The translations under genes and the position numbers were made by a program. Under the pieces are notes generated by a model. The model was not told the DNA's origin, ran no database searches, and saw only the letters and a program-made list of their open reading frames with translations. Shown one piece after another: positions 1-12,896 of a DNA stretch of 64,000 bases. The stretch covers positions 118,501 to 182,500 of the forward strand of contig JAIGNY010004114.1 of NCBI GenBank assembly GCA_020152595.1, read 5' to 3'. Origin of the DNA: Chiridota heheva. Its lineage: Eukaryota; Echinodermata; Holothuroidea; Apodida; Chiridotidae. The stretch's first letter is position 1, and the number at the start of each line of letters is the position of its first letter.

Positions 1-599
1 AAATTTCCAGCTATCTCAACATTCATAAAATAGTCATAAAAAGAATTGGAAATGATGAAAAACGCCTTGTTTGTGTTCTTTTATCATATTTATTACTGTA
101 TTCCTTGTATGGCAGTGGGTCATCTTTGCAATAAAACATAACGTATAGAGTTAGGAATGCACCAGAACCAGCATACAAAGTTCCGGTAGGAACCGGAAGT
201 TGCCGGAACTCAAACCAAAGTTCTGGCTAGATGTTCCGGACGGAACCGAAACTTTCCGGCCCAGAATTTTCATCCATGAAAACAATATATATTTGTATAT
301 TTAGTAACAAATAGTTTCAGCTTTAAAGGTTCATAGGCATTTACAATAGATGATACATGAGCCAAATTGCTTTAAATTCTAATAAGAATAATTATAATAG
401 CGCAAAATTTCTTTCAAATCAGTTAAATATTGACCAATTTAAAGCAGTTTGAAATCTCAATCGGCAACCTTGGCATTTTCTTTTGTAAATCCTTTTGATT
501 GGTAAATGTCTGTTTATCATTCTATGAAGTGTTGCAGCAAATTGAGCGTTTTCCCAATCAAATTCTAAAATCAAATTTTTTGGGGGGATAAAGTCGACC
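1..599. other. Intergenic tract, no gene seen
   Basis: AT-rich sequence upstream of the phosphotransferase gene. The only structure I see is a cluster of CCGGAA/TTCCGG words at about 180-262, which looks like a decayed short repeat. No convincing reading frame or RNA gene. Confidence 0.5.
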
Positions 600-1240
600 A
601 TGGCGTAACTCATTGGGGATATTTTCCCGTTTTTTTGCTCATAAAACTGGCCATAAGTTTATTTATTTCTCAAATCCATCCAATATTTTCTATGTTATTA
701 CATTATATGTACATAGAACAATATGTTGAAATAGGGGTCCCTGGGGTGAGGGCGCCAAAAGTAGCAAACTATTTGGGCGGTTTGAAATAGGTTTTTTGTT
801 TGTTTTGATAAAGTAATGTTGATGCGTAACTCAACGGATATATTTCCCCGATTTTTTGATAATAAAACTGGCCATAAATTCATTGATTTCTCAAATCCAT
901 CCAATATTTTTATGTTGTTACATTATATATACATAGTACAATATGTTAAAATAGGGGAAGGGGTTACTTACATGGTCCCTGGCCCGTTAGGGGCGCCGAA
1001 ATTATTAACCTATTTTGGCGGTTTGAAATAATAATTTTTTTGACAAAGTTGATAACTCAATGGGGATATTTCTCCGATTTTCTGATTAGATAATTGGCCA
1101 TAAATTCATTCATTTCTCAAATGCAGCCAATGTTTTGTATTCTTAATATCTTTTATACTAATAGTTAAACACATTAAAATAGCGGAAGGAATGAAATACA
1201 TGGTGTTCCTAATAAGTAATAAAGTGACAAGTGACAACCC
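600..1240. repeat. Imperfect tandem repeat, about 220-bp unit, 2-3 copies
   Basis: Three successive blocks (about 600-815, 822-1048 and 1049-1240) repeat the same order of words: a 'gtaactca..gggatat' start, 'ctggccataa..ttcat', 'tttctcaaatccatccaat', 'ttacattatat..acatag', then 'ggcgcc' and 'ggcggtttgaaata'. The third copy is the most diverged and lacks the second half. The array ends a few hundred bases before the start codon of the phosphotransferase gene, so it may lie in or near its promoter. Confidence 0.75.
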
Positions 1241-1300
1241 ATTTGGACGTTGGTCGCTGTATCGTCTGTTCGTTATCACACCGGGAATTCGATTTGACAT

Positions 1301-1509
1301 GATTAATTTCGGATCAGCAGCCCCATAAGCGCTAGCGCTGTACTGTACCTGAACAACTTGACTTTGTGTTGGAGGTTATGTGTGTACACGCTAAGGGATC
1401 TGGCCTAGTACAACCTGATTTGATTCCCTGGTGAATAGTTAAGCCGGCATTTTACCCTGGCTCATCTGGGGAACATTGTATTAATTGTTTTTGCAAACTA
1501 TCAAAGAAG
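1301..1509 (+). promoter_or_regulatory. Presumed 5' UTR/proximal promoter of the phosphotransferase gene
   Basis: Sequence just before the start codon. It is richer in G+C than its surroundings and includes GCGCTAGCGC near 1329. I see no clear TATA box, and the transcription start cannot be placed from sequence alone. An in-frame stop at 1432-1434 with no ATG between it and 1510 supports 1510 as the start codon. Confidence 0.4.
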
Positions 1510-1604
1510 ATGCCACCTCCACAAGAAGTTGCTAGACCAGTGAACAAGTTCTTGTTCGACGTGTTGTATTCGGCCGATGTTCTGTCTTCAGCCCAGTTGA
1601 AAAG
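1510..1604 (+). CDS. CEPT1: CEPT1 exon 1 (residues 1-32)
   Basis: Encodes the start codon and 31 codons plus two bases of Arg32. The end, VLSSAQLKR, matches the PLSAAQLRR end of the vertebrate CHPT1 N-terminus directly before the EHKYS motif carried by the next exon, so the join is well supported despite a 7.2-kb intron. The donor is AG|GTACAG, weaker than the other donors of the gene. The first 24 residues have no clear homology. Confidence 0.88.
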
Positions 1605-4600
1605 GTACAGTATAAGTAGGCTTAGGCCTAGCCTAGTATTAGGCCACTGCACAGTGAGATAACCATCTCCCTCCGTATGCCCCAACGTTACTACAACAAG
1701 TTCAAGTAACATGGGGGAATCTAATTTCGTGCACTTAAGAAAGAAAATGGCGAAATTTTGATTAAAAAGCGAGAACTTACCTTTAAAAATTCTTTGAAGG
1801 TGTCACTGAACTTCTCATCTTTGTAACGGTGATGAATAAAAAGGACACTTTTCCATGAAAAAGTCGAGCAATAACAAATTATAACAAAACTCGAGCGTGT
1901 TCGTTTAAGTGTAAGTGTCTCCTAATTTCGTGCATCTAATGGTGCACTTTGGCTTTTGCTTTGATCAATTAGGAAAACTTAAACGTCAAAAAATGAGATC
2001 AAAAATCACTCTTCCGAGTCTTTACAATGGGGGCATAAGAAAAACAAGCAATCGCACTAAAACACGTTCTGATTCAATAGCTTATTTTTAGTGATATCTG
2101 GTAAAAAGAATCTACCTAGGCCTAGACCTTTCATTTGTTTCTTTAATCTCTTTTTATTGTGCATTAACACTAGGCCCCTACATATTATTCATTTAAATAG
2201 GAATACTGTAAGAAAATATTAAATCTTCACACCCTATCGCGGGACGGAAATGAACTTTTGTAACGTCATAGCCTTAAGTTAAAGATTAAGCTCTTTAATA
2301 TTCATCAGTTTTGAACCCAATGTGACCTTTGTTTAAACTTTATTTTATAGCTTAGGCCATTGTTACATAATAAAACGTCCTTCATCCTAACGTCAGTGAT
2401 AGCAGATGGATGTGTGTGTTCGAGTGAGAAAGAAAAATCACTGTTTTTATTGGATCAATTGGACCAGTAATTTTTAAAAGGAAAATATCTTTTAGGATGT
2501 GAGTTATATTGCATTTTAAGTAAGAAATATTTGTCTCCTTTACCCCAGGAAGCGTCATTTTCACAATTTTGAATGTAAGTTTTAGCTCGTAAGTCCGATT
2601 GTTCGAAATTGGTTGCTAAACTAGGTGGAATCGAACATATAATGTAGTGCATGAAATTAGGGGGTGCACGAAATTAGGTTCAGTTACTATACAAGCTACA
2701 TGCTACGCATGAACATTAGGCCTATGTGCAATACAGTTCGTGTAGTGAGATCAGGATATTGCAATAGATTGCAATTTCCTGGTGAGATAAACACCTCAGT
2801 AGGCACTACTTGCAAGGCAATACTTACATACTGAGTGAGACAATGCACAATACACTAATGTTAAAAACCTTTCAGACAATAACATAATCATGAAATGAAA
2901 TTCCTTTTCAAAACTGACCAAAGTACATGTACTTACGAGCTATGCTTTTGATTTCATTAGCGTCTTGAAACTTTAAAGTATCTTTTAAACTAGGCCTAAG
3001 TTACAAATGAAATGATGACATTTTGTAGGCCTACTTAAAAACCATTTAAATAACGGAAGAAATGACATTCCAATAACTTTGCAATTCCCTAACTTTTGGA
3101 AATGCATACACAATTAGTGCGCATATCACCGAGTGCTCTGGCAACTGCTATTTTAGAAATGTTTGTCAGCATATGCTTGTAGGCTAGTGTTTGATGTAAT
3201 GCTATGTTGACTTAATCGACACTCTATTGTTTGACAACTTTTCAAGTTTTCAATTATTAAAATTAGATACATTCACCAAAGGCACTGTTTGAAAAATAAG
3301 CCACCAATTAAGGCTCTTGCACAAACACAACTTTTCACAGTTTTCTTTATTAAGCCCACATCCAAAATGTAAGTGAATGGCTCAATATAGTATTATTGAC
3401 TATGCCTATATAGGCCGATGTTTATTTAGTATTAGTAAAAGTCTTCTATGACGATAAAAGGCATTGCCAAAAGTTGACCTTAGATCATCGCGGAAAGGCC
3501 TATAGTTTTTCTAGCGCCTAGTCGAAATTCATCTACGTTTTTATGATAAGCCAATGCAGCAGTTTCAGAGTTAAAAAGTATGGAGTGTTTTCTGACTGTA
3601 TAGCAGCCATGTAGTGGCTATAGCGTATACTACAGTGAGATGTTATCTGACTATACAGAGTGAGACTCCGTCCTATCTGTTTTAACGTGGAAACTGCCTC
3701 GGTCTAAGCTTGCACGCTTTTTCCCCCGACGGGAAACCGGTCGGTTTCCAAAACAAAAACTGGTTTTAATCGGAAAACCGGTTTATCACTCATAATGTAA
3801 ACAAGCCCTGAACATAAAGTGCATTGCATACACTGTTATATGATAGCGGCTGAAGATGTTTGTATTTATACAGTATTTTCTGTAAATAATTTTGAAAATG
3901 ATTGAAGGAGGCATTGATAAATAAAATATATTAATAAACTTTAATGTTGTTTGCGTGTAAAGTGATCTTATTACCCATTTGCCCCTTAAATAATGCTGAT
4001 TTTACCCATTTGTCAGTCTAGGTCTGAAAGGCATTAAACAGTTCTCGATGTCAAAAGCCCAGTGACGCAAAAAAGTTATGAAAAGGTCTGTGTCGACAGG
4101 CCACCTATATGCCCTTATTTGCTAATGATTTCTGTTCAGAGTGATGATTTCAATGTTCTTTCATGTAAAAAGCCATCGTGTACTTCATCACACAGTACAA
4201 TTGTTGCTCATTTGCATATAGCGTATGGCGGGAAAATCTTACTTGAGATTCCACCCACTTGATACTCAACATTTTTCGAAACATTAACCATGGCCAGGTC
4301 ATGGCTCTTAAGTTCAAAAAAAATAAAATCATTAAACATGGGTCCCATCCTATAGCCTTATATGGTATTCGCTAAAACTGCGTGAACGAAAGTGCATATA
4401 AAAGATAATGTCCACTAATAAAAAGTTGTATCCACAGTCCCACTCCCCTCCAAACTCGTTTTTCCTTCTTCAAAATAAAAAAAGATGAAAGTGTATTACC
4501 TCTATATGAATAATATGATACGTGATTTGAATGCATCATGATCGAAAATTAAACTGAATTACATTGTATTCCGTACTTAAACCAGACCTTATTTCAGCAA

Positions 4601-7600
4601 GGAGCTATGAAACATTTTATTTTACAACACAAGCCACACACACACACACAAGTAAAATCAATTCTTTGGCACTTTGCAGATAAGATTTTTAGTTCTACAT
4701 TGATTTAAAACATTTATTTATGATAAGCAAAATTTTTGTTCACTCGGAATTGTATAAAATGGCAAAACACATCTGTATTGGAACATTGGATTTGTTCTTT
4801 CTACTTGTGAAAGGATATGCAGAGCGGAATGGAGAAATAATATTAATTTATGCATACATACCAACATGGCTATCACCTTAACGGCTCCGCAAAAATCATA
4901 CATAAACTCGCTCGACTTCGACCCAATGAAATCATTTGAGCTTGTACCCCTTAGCGAATCACACATGCCATGGATCAATTACATACATGTGATTGGAACG
5001 GAAGATTCCATTGCTAGTGCTTTTCTGAGTAAACAATTACAGGGAAGGGATGAAATTTTTCAAAACAAAATGCATGAAATCCTTTGTTCTTTTTCAATCT
5101 GAACAATTTTGACCAGCACAGTTGTTCAAAAGTATATTTTACACATGAAAATTAGAATGGAAAGATATTAAACAAAAATTGAGGGGATGAGTGGTCATTG
5201 GTCATTTTCTCTTGCGATCTAATAATGAATCATATACCAGCTTCCTGGTGTGTGATACTGATAGCACGGGGATAATTTATCTTTGTTTTGCATCTTGTTA
5301 AGATGACCCACTTTTTGTTTTAGACACAATTTCAGATTTAAATAAAATAAGTTTGTCATTACCGGAGGTTGCGTTATAATTTTTTGTCTGGCGTATTTGG
5401 TTACGACAAGTTCTTGGTTTTTGGCATATTTTGTACATTTGCCATTGTATAGTATGTATAGGGCACTGCGTAATGTACAAGGCACTGCGTAGTGTACAGG
5501 GCACTGCACACTAGCAAAGCTTGCAACATTTGTCGCACTCGAGGCTTGCTTTTACACATACAACACAATACAGGAGGAAAGAAGAATCCTAGCTAATGAT
5601 ATCATTGACAATTGACAGCCTGCATTTAAAACAACATCAAAACTTTCACATACAGTGTACATGTATATACAGACTACTAGCCTATATGTGTTTATGTACA
5701 CTACTTGTACGGACATGTTGAATCATTCGGCCGTTAGTCTCGTAGTTGTGTCATTTTTCTTTTATTTCTGAGTAATTCAAAATAATTTTTGTGTTAAATA
5801 AAACTTTCCATCGCATCAAAGAGGTAAGATTTTCATGATTTTTATTTAAGTTAATGAAAAAACTCTATTGTAAAATTTCACATGTTTTATCTAAATTTTA
5901 TGATGCAGGTACAACATGTGTCATAAGAAATATGAGCCATAGCGTAATATATGACAAATTTGTTGTTAACGCGAACCCTGGTCGTTACTCTCCACGGGGA
6001 AAGGAGCAGGAAAAATGTTCTAATCATAGCTGAAATTATATTGATATTTTAAAGATATAATTTAAGTTGAATTTAGTGTTTGCACTTTCGGGTATCTGAC
6101 CCCTGACAAGGCTTTTTCAATATTTTTTGCGGAAGTAGTATGTGTTAAAATCTAACATTGTACCTTGTAAAATCTTGCGACATTTCTTGTTTTTTCAATC
6201 GTATCTTTGTTTTTGTGAATAAAGAAATAAAATACAAATGTTTCTAGTCTCTTTTATTGACCTTGTCTTCATAAAATTCCGTACAATAATAATATACTCA
6301 ATTTCTTAAAATTTCACGGAACGGGTATTTTCTGAAATAATACGTGATTCCACGGTTCTGTTATGTGCACGCTCAGTAGCAGGTAACAATTTCATTTTAA
6401 CACAAATTGTGATTGGTTTATAATAGGTGTTACATTTTTATTTCAGCAAATAGCAGACACGCTTTCAAAATAGTTTGGTAATGTAAAACCGCAATATATT
6501 TTTTCTGCATCATACTACACACACTGCTTATTGTGTGTTGGTTTGTATATCTTTTTTTTACAGCGAGGTTTGAAGAGTTTAAGTTTTGTGCTACTAGTAC
6601 ATGTAGTACTACTAGCGTACCTACGCTACTAGCCATATCGCTCGTTCAACATCATTTTTGCGATCTGTGACAATATTTTATGATTGTTTTGTTGCATTGC
6701 AATGGAATAGAAAGGAAACAAACACTTTTATAATTCTTGTAAGTTCAGATTTATTCTATTAACATACAATTCTGAAACAGAAACAGTTTGCAATTGGTAA
6801 TATTATAAAAATCCATACCTGGCTTGTATTTTCGGAATCGAGTAGCAGCTCAATTGGTCGGGTACCCGGATATTTCAGGCACCCATGTAAACACTAGTTA
6901 AATTATACCTTGAAATCAAATAACAATTTTAGTTAAATTATACCTTGAAATCAAATAACACAATTGATTTATAGTTTGACCCAGAGATCGCGTTAACGAC
7001 AAATTTGTCGTATATTACGCCATGGCTGAAATTTCTTATGACACAGGTTGTACCTACGTCGTAAGATTTAAATATAGCATGTGGAATTTTACGCCAGTTT
7101 TTTATTAACATAAATGAAAATCATGAACATCTCACCTCTGATGCGATTCAAAGTTTTATTTTACACAAAAATTTAAAGATAGTTCCTCTGAATTTTGTAA
7201 TCATGTTTATAAGGCATTGAAAAAACAATAACAACCACCTCATTCACTCCCACCTCCTTACTGGCTACCCCCACCCCTCTGCAATAATTGCCATTTCCCC
7301 CTAACAGCCCACCACATCCTCCTTGCCTGCCCCCTGTACAACCTTTCCAGAGCTTCCCTCACCCCCTCACAACTCCATAGCTGAGCTCTTTCATACAAAA
7401 CCGATAAAATTATTTCCTTTCTTCATTGTGCCTCCCTCTACAACCATATTTAGTCCTCCTCTCCCACCCCCCTCTACATACTTTTGCCCTTTTTAGCACC
7501 CATGCACCTCCTCTCTCGATCCCAGCTTCCTGGCTTTTAGTCCCCGTACTTCTCTCAGACTCCTATTTTCTTTTCTTCCTACCGCTGGAATGATCTAACC

Positions 7601-10600
7601 TCTCGGGCACAATTTGACCTTCGCTATCGTGGTGCCGTTAAGCCCTCATCAAACAAACAAACACAGTTGTTGGTATTATTCCTTTATTTCTCAATCCTCC
7701 ATTTTGATAAATGACAAACTAGGTCAGTTGCCAATGTGTAACCTTCAAGCAGATATGGTCCCAGATGTGCAGAGTTCAACTATTTCAATAAATTTTCCTT
7801 ATTGTAATTGTTTTATAATGGTGATATGTGATATTGATTGTCTTTGTATACATGTATGCTGTCCTATTGTATCACTGGGTTAGTTGTTGCACTGTATACT
7901 TTATACTGTAGTGTACATTATTACAGTTATTGATTATAGAAGCACAGATATTTATAGAAGTACAATTATTAATTTGAAAATCAGTTTTTGTGCTGTTGTA
8001 ATCTCTTGATGTGTTTTAGGCATGGGTGTCCTTGGAAGTGCTATAGAGAGGTGTGTGGTTTTGTTTTATAATTGAGGTATATTGTACTAATACAGTGGAG
8101 TATGCCAAAAGTACTTGTGGATTATAGTGATTTTATGTGTTTGGTACAGAGCATTTAATTCAGAACTGAATAGTTATATTCAGCTGCTCCCATTCAAACT
8201 GAATAGTTTATATAGTTAGTTAGGGTCTCTCTTTTTGTGATGTCACAAAATTAGTTTTAAACATTTGCATGATTTAATATAACAGGAGGAGGGGGAGGGA
8301 GGGGGAAGGCCTTAAAATTCAAAAATGCTTTGAAACAGTCAATTTTTAAACATATTTTCTACCAATTCTCACGGTCAGAGTCGACGTAACTGTGTACGAG
8401 CTCAGTACGGTTTTGCTAAGTGGGAGGGGAAACTTTATCATTACAGTCAATGGGATATTATTTATGAATACTTGTGTTGTCTCAACCAGTCTGCGAAAAT
8501 TAATGGTACTCATATATGTTGGAAACTATTATGTAATACACATTATATTTGAAGAAGAAAAAAATTCTGTGCAGTATTCGTTAAAAATTGCCAAAAATAT
8601 ATTTTTATCCCATTGACTAATGAAATCTGACTGTTTGTTTTCCGCTTTGACTGAAGTTCTATAAATCAAATAGAGTAATGGTTGCAATAAACAATCGATT
8701 GATCGATCTATAAATCAAATAGAGTAATGGTTGCAGTATGCATAACTAATGAGGCAATTGCCTTTTCATGTTTTTTTCTTTTTTGAAGTTTGTCCAATTT
8801 CTATTTTCTCTGCAGATTAAAGGAACATAAATACAGCGCCCAAGGAAAGTCCATTCTTGAGCCGTACTTCCAACACTACTGGACATGGCTAGTCAAGCAA
8901 GTGCCCTTGACCCTTGCCCCAAACTTAATCACCCTCATCGGCCTTGTCTTCAACTTTCTGGGGATGCTTATATTACTTATATACTGCCCAACGGCAACAG
9001 AGGAGGTAAGCGTGTTACATACCCAAGGTGATATGACCAGCCATTTTCGGAAGAAAATGGCGTAGCATTATATAATGTAAAAAGTTTAAGTGCTTCCCAC
9101 ATGGCGGAATTTGCGTGCAGAAAATATGTGGTGAGGAGTGGGGGGGAGGGCGCAATGTTACAAAAACAAATTAGGTACCGAAGGTAAGGGGAAGAAAAAA
9201 ATACAGTAAGATGCAAAAAATCATCATGCAAAAGGTATAAATATGGGGGAAGAAAATGAGGAACAAATGGCCTTTCCAGCTCCAGTAATCCCACCTTCAG
9301 TTCCCAATGTGGAAATAGGGATTTGTATGTCCTTTAAAGTTTTCATGAATTGTCTTGCTCTATGCCTTACTTTGAAAGTGACTCAAAAGAGAAGTTTGAA
9401 TAAAAAGTGATTTCCTGTAATTCAGTAAATGATGTCGTTAACTGTTTGCATATTAAGCGCAGAGTGTGAACATAAACAAAGAGGTGCTGTGGTAAAAGGA
9501 GTCATGCTCCTATGCCTAAAAGTTCAGGGTTCGACTCCCGTCATGAGCACTACGTTGTGTTCTTGAGCTAGACACTCTACTTGCTTCAGTCCACTCAGCT
9601 GTAAAATGAGTACCAACACTGCTGGGGAGTTAACCTGTGATGGACCTAATGTCCTGTCTAGAGGAAGTCATGTGCTCTCATTCCCTTCCTCCTCCTCCGG
9701 AAACGCCTTTCTCCCACCCTTTGCAGGAAAAGTGTCCTTTTCTTTTGGATACCCAGCCATGTGGGCATCCCTGGCAATGACAGGGCTGATGCAGTCGCTA
9801 AGCTTGCCCTCAAGCTCCTCCCTACCCCTTTTCCCAAAACCCTCTCTGACATCAAACCGCTTATCGCTTCCCTTGTTCATGACTAGAGCTGTGACCGTTT
9901 AGCGTGTACTCGCTACACGCTCGCAAATCTTGTAAACGTTTACTAAATACTTCATTGCGAGTAATCGTTTTTCATACATTATAGGCCTAGTGTCTTGCCG
10001 TTGAAAATCAATATTCATGATTCAAATCACACACACATTCGGCTGACAAAATTCCAATCAATGATTTTTTACAAACTGTAAACCCGATTAGCATAATCTT
10101 TTTTAAATGTGCGAATCACAAATGCGCAGTAATCACCAATGAATGGGGATATTATGCACTTTAATTTCGCCGAAAACTGAGTAATCTAACTTGTAAAATG
10201 CACCGCGAATGTGCAGCAGTAAACTAACAATAGGCCTAACGTTAGGCCATAAGGCTTTAAATCCCACGCAATGAAGGCCCGTTTCATCGACCAAAAAACA
10301 CTTGAATCGTGACAATCAGTACATTTACATGTAAATATTACCTGATGAGTCAAATAAATTTTGCAAGAAAGAAAAAGTAATGCATAATAAATAAACAGAA
10401 AAAGGTTTTAACAAAGCTGAAATTCTGCATGCTTCGCAGTGAAGGCGCCCATTTTTTCGAGAGAACTAATATTTCAGAACTTCCTGGTGGTGGTGGCGTA
10501 GTTTTGAAATGTTTTACGGCGAGGTATATCATAGGCCTCAGTATGCAAGATTTTCATAGAACTTTGAAAGCCGTAGCGAATAGGACAAACAAGTTACGCG

Positions 10601-12697
10601 ATGTTGAGTTTAAATGACATTGAAAGGAAGTTATCTGTTCTTTCTAAACTGAATTTTCATGCATATTTTCAGTAAAAATGATGATTTGTACTGTAGAAGT
10701 AAACTTTTTACGATTTTGAAAGCAAAACTCAGCGTCTATTTGGGCAATGCAGCCAGTACTTTTGCCATACTAGTTGCGCGATTTTTTTACTTCGCCTCGT
10801 AGTTTTGGAGCAATTTTGGTGTGTTTTTGAAATTTACGGTACTAAACTCGTGTACACGATACACGCTCGCTTTTTTTGGCGTGTACACGTTTACTAAAAT
10901 CCCTAAACGTTCACAGCTCTATTCATGACCGCTGGCAAACCTCATGGAACTCCCAAATTAATAACAAACTCCATGTCATCCAGCCCACAATTCCGATGAA
11001 ATCCACCATCAACAACCTCTCTCGTATCGACAATGTTCATATTACCCATCTTAGAATTGGTCACACCCACCTCACTTACTCCCACCTCCTTATTGGCTCC
11101 CCCCAACCCCTCTGTAACAATTGCCACTGCACCCTTACAATCCATCACGTTCTCCTTGCTTGCCCCCTGTACAACCTTCCCAAAGCTTCCCTCGCTCCCC
11201 ACAACTCAATTGCTGAATTCTTCCAGAAAAATCCTCCGGTTAAAATTATCTCTTTCCCTCATCATGCTTCCCTCTACAACCATGTTTAGTCCTCCTCTCC
11301 CACTGCCCTCTCTCTACTTTTTGTTTGTTTACCCATGCACCTCCTCTCTTGATCACAGCTTTCTGGCTTTTAGTTCTCATGTTTCTTTCAATCTCACCCT
11401 GTTTTCTTTCCTTCCTACCTACATCTAGAATGATCTAACCTCTCAGGCACAATTTGGCCCTCGTGTCGTGGTGCCGTTAAGCCCTCATCAATCAATCAAT
11501 CAATCCAATCAATCAATCAATCCTCCAGCATCTCAGTCATGCGCTCTACCAACTGAGCTAACAGTACAAAGTTAAAATTATATACAAAGATAAATATATA
11601 TATTTTTTCAATCTAATTTTTTCCATTATTTAGGCACCAACATGGGCATATGTGTTTGCCGCATTCACCTTATTTTTCTACCAGTCACTAGACGCCATTG
11701 ATGGAAAGCAAGCAAGGAGAACTAATACAGCTACACCACTGGGGGAGCTGTTCGATCATGGTTGTGATTCCGTTTCTGTCAGTAAGTAGTATTTATCCTA
11801 CTGATAATTCTGTCTTTTTTGTAAAATAATAACATAATTATACAAAAATTCTATAAATACAAGCACAAAATAAAATAAACTGTTTTATATCAATTTATTT
11901 TTTGTAAGTAAATTTTGAATAAAAAAAAGTGCAAAACGAGAATTTCCTTCCTACCCACCAAATATTTCAGTAAAAACAAAATTGCAATTACCATATATTT
12001 TATTTTTTATATGAGTTACAAAGAAATGGACAGCTGGAGTACTACAGCTTCATGTTACACTTGTTGGGCTCCTGCATGAGTGATGCTTTGTTTCAGGTAT
12101 AATCCTGTTCTCTTGAATACAAGAAACATTTTAGTTTAAAGGTCTTTGGATAGGTGCATACATTTTCTGTTCAACTACTGACCAAAAAGAGCATCATATT
12201 TTATGATTGAATATTTTTAGTTTAATAGTGGTTGAAGTTTGAAAATGGCAACATTTTCAAGTTCCTGTACGAGTAATCAAAGTTTGAATTTTTTGCAATA
12301 TATTTTAAAGAATGTAATGTTTGAATGGGAAAACACCTCAAAATGCTGTTTTTTTTTATATTTCTTCCATTAATTTCAGACCTTGAAATTATTAAAAATG
12401 CCTTCTCCAACTTGAGGTTGGTTGGGGTATGGTAAAGACCAAATTCTCTTCATCAGAATTTTCTTCGCTTTTTTTAAAGAGAAATGGAAGAAGGTTAAAA
12501 AACAATGGAATTATATAAGAAAATAGATAATATTTCTATTCATATCTCACACGAGTAGCAAAATTTTGCATATTTGCACAAAAAGTCTGTGAAACAGTTC
12601 ATTTCTAACTGAATTTGAGGATTTTTTTTCGCTATCTCATGTTCTTCAGTGGATTTTAAATAAATTTAACCCATTGTTTTGTCTACCTGTATATCTG

Positions 12698-12728
<31 letters not shown>

Positions 12729-12729
12729 T

Positions 12730-12781
<52 letters not shown>

Positions 12782-12805
12782 TATATATAAATATATAAAT
12801 ATATA

Positions 12806-12896
<91 letters not shown>

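Noticed and set aside
10876-11289. 137-codon frame taken as one protein
   Set aside because: Its first part is the hAT terminus and only the rest is LINE; it is a junction artefact.
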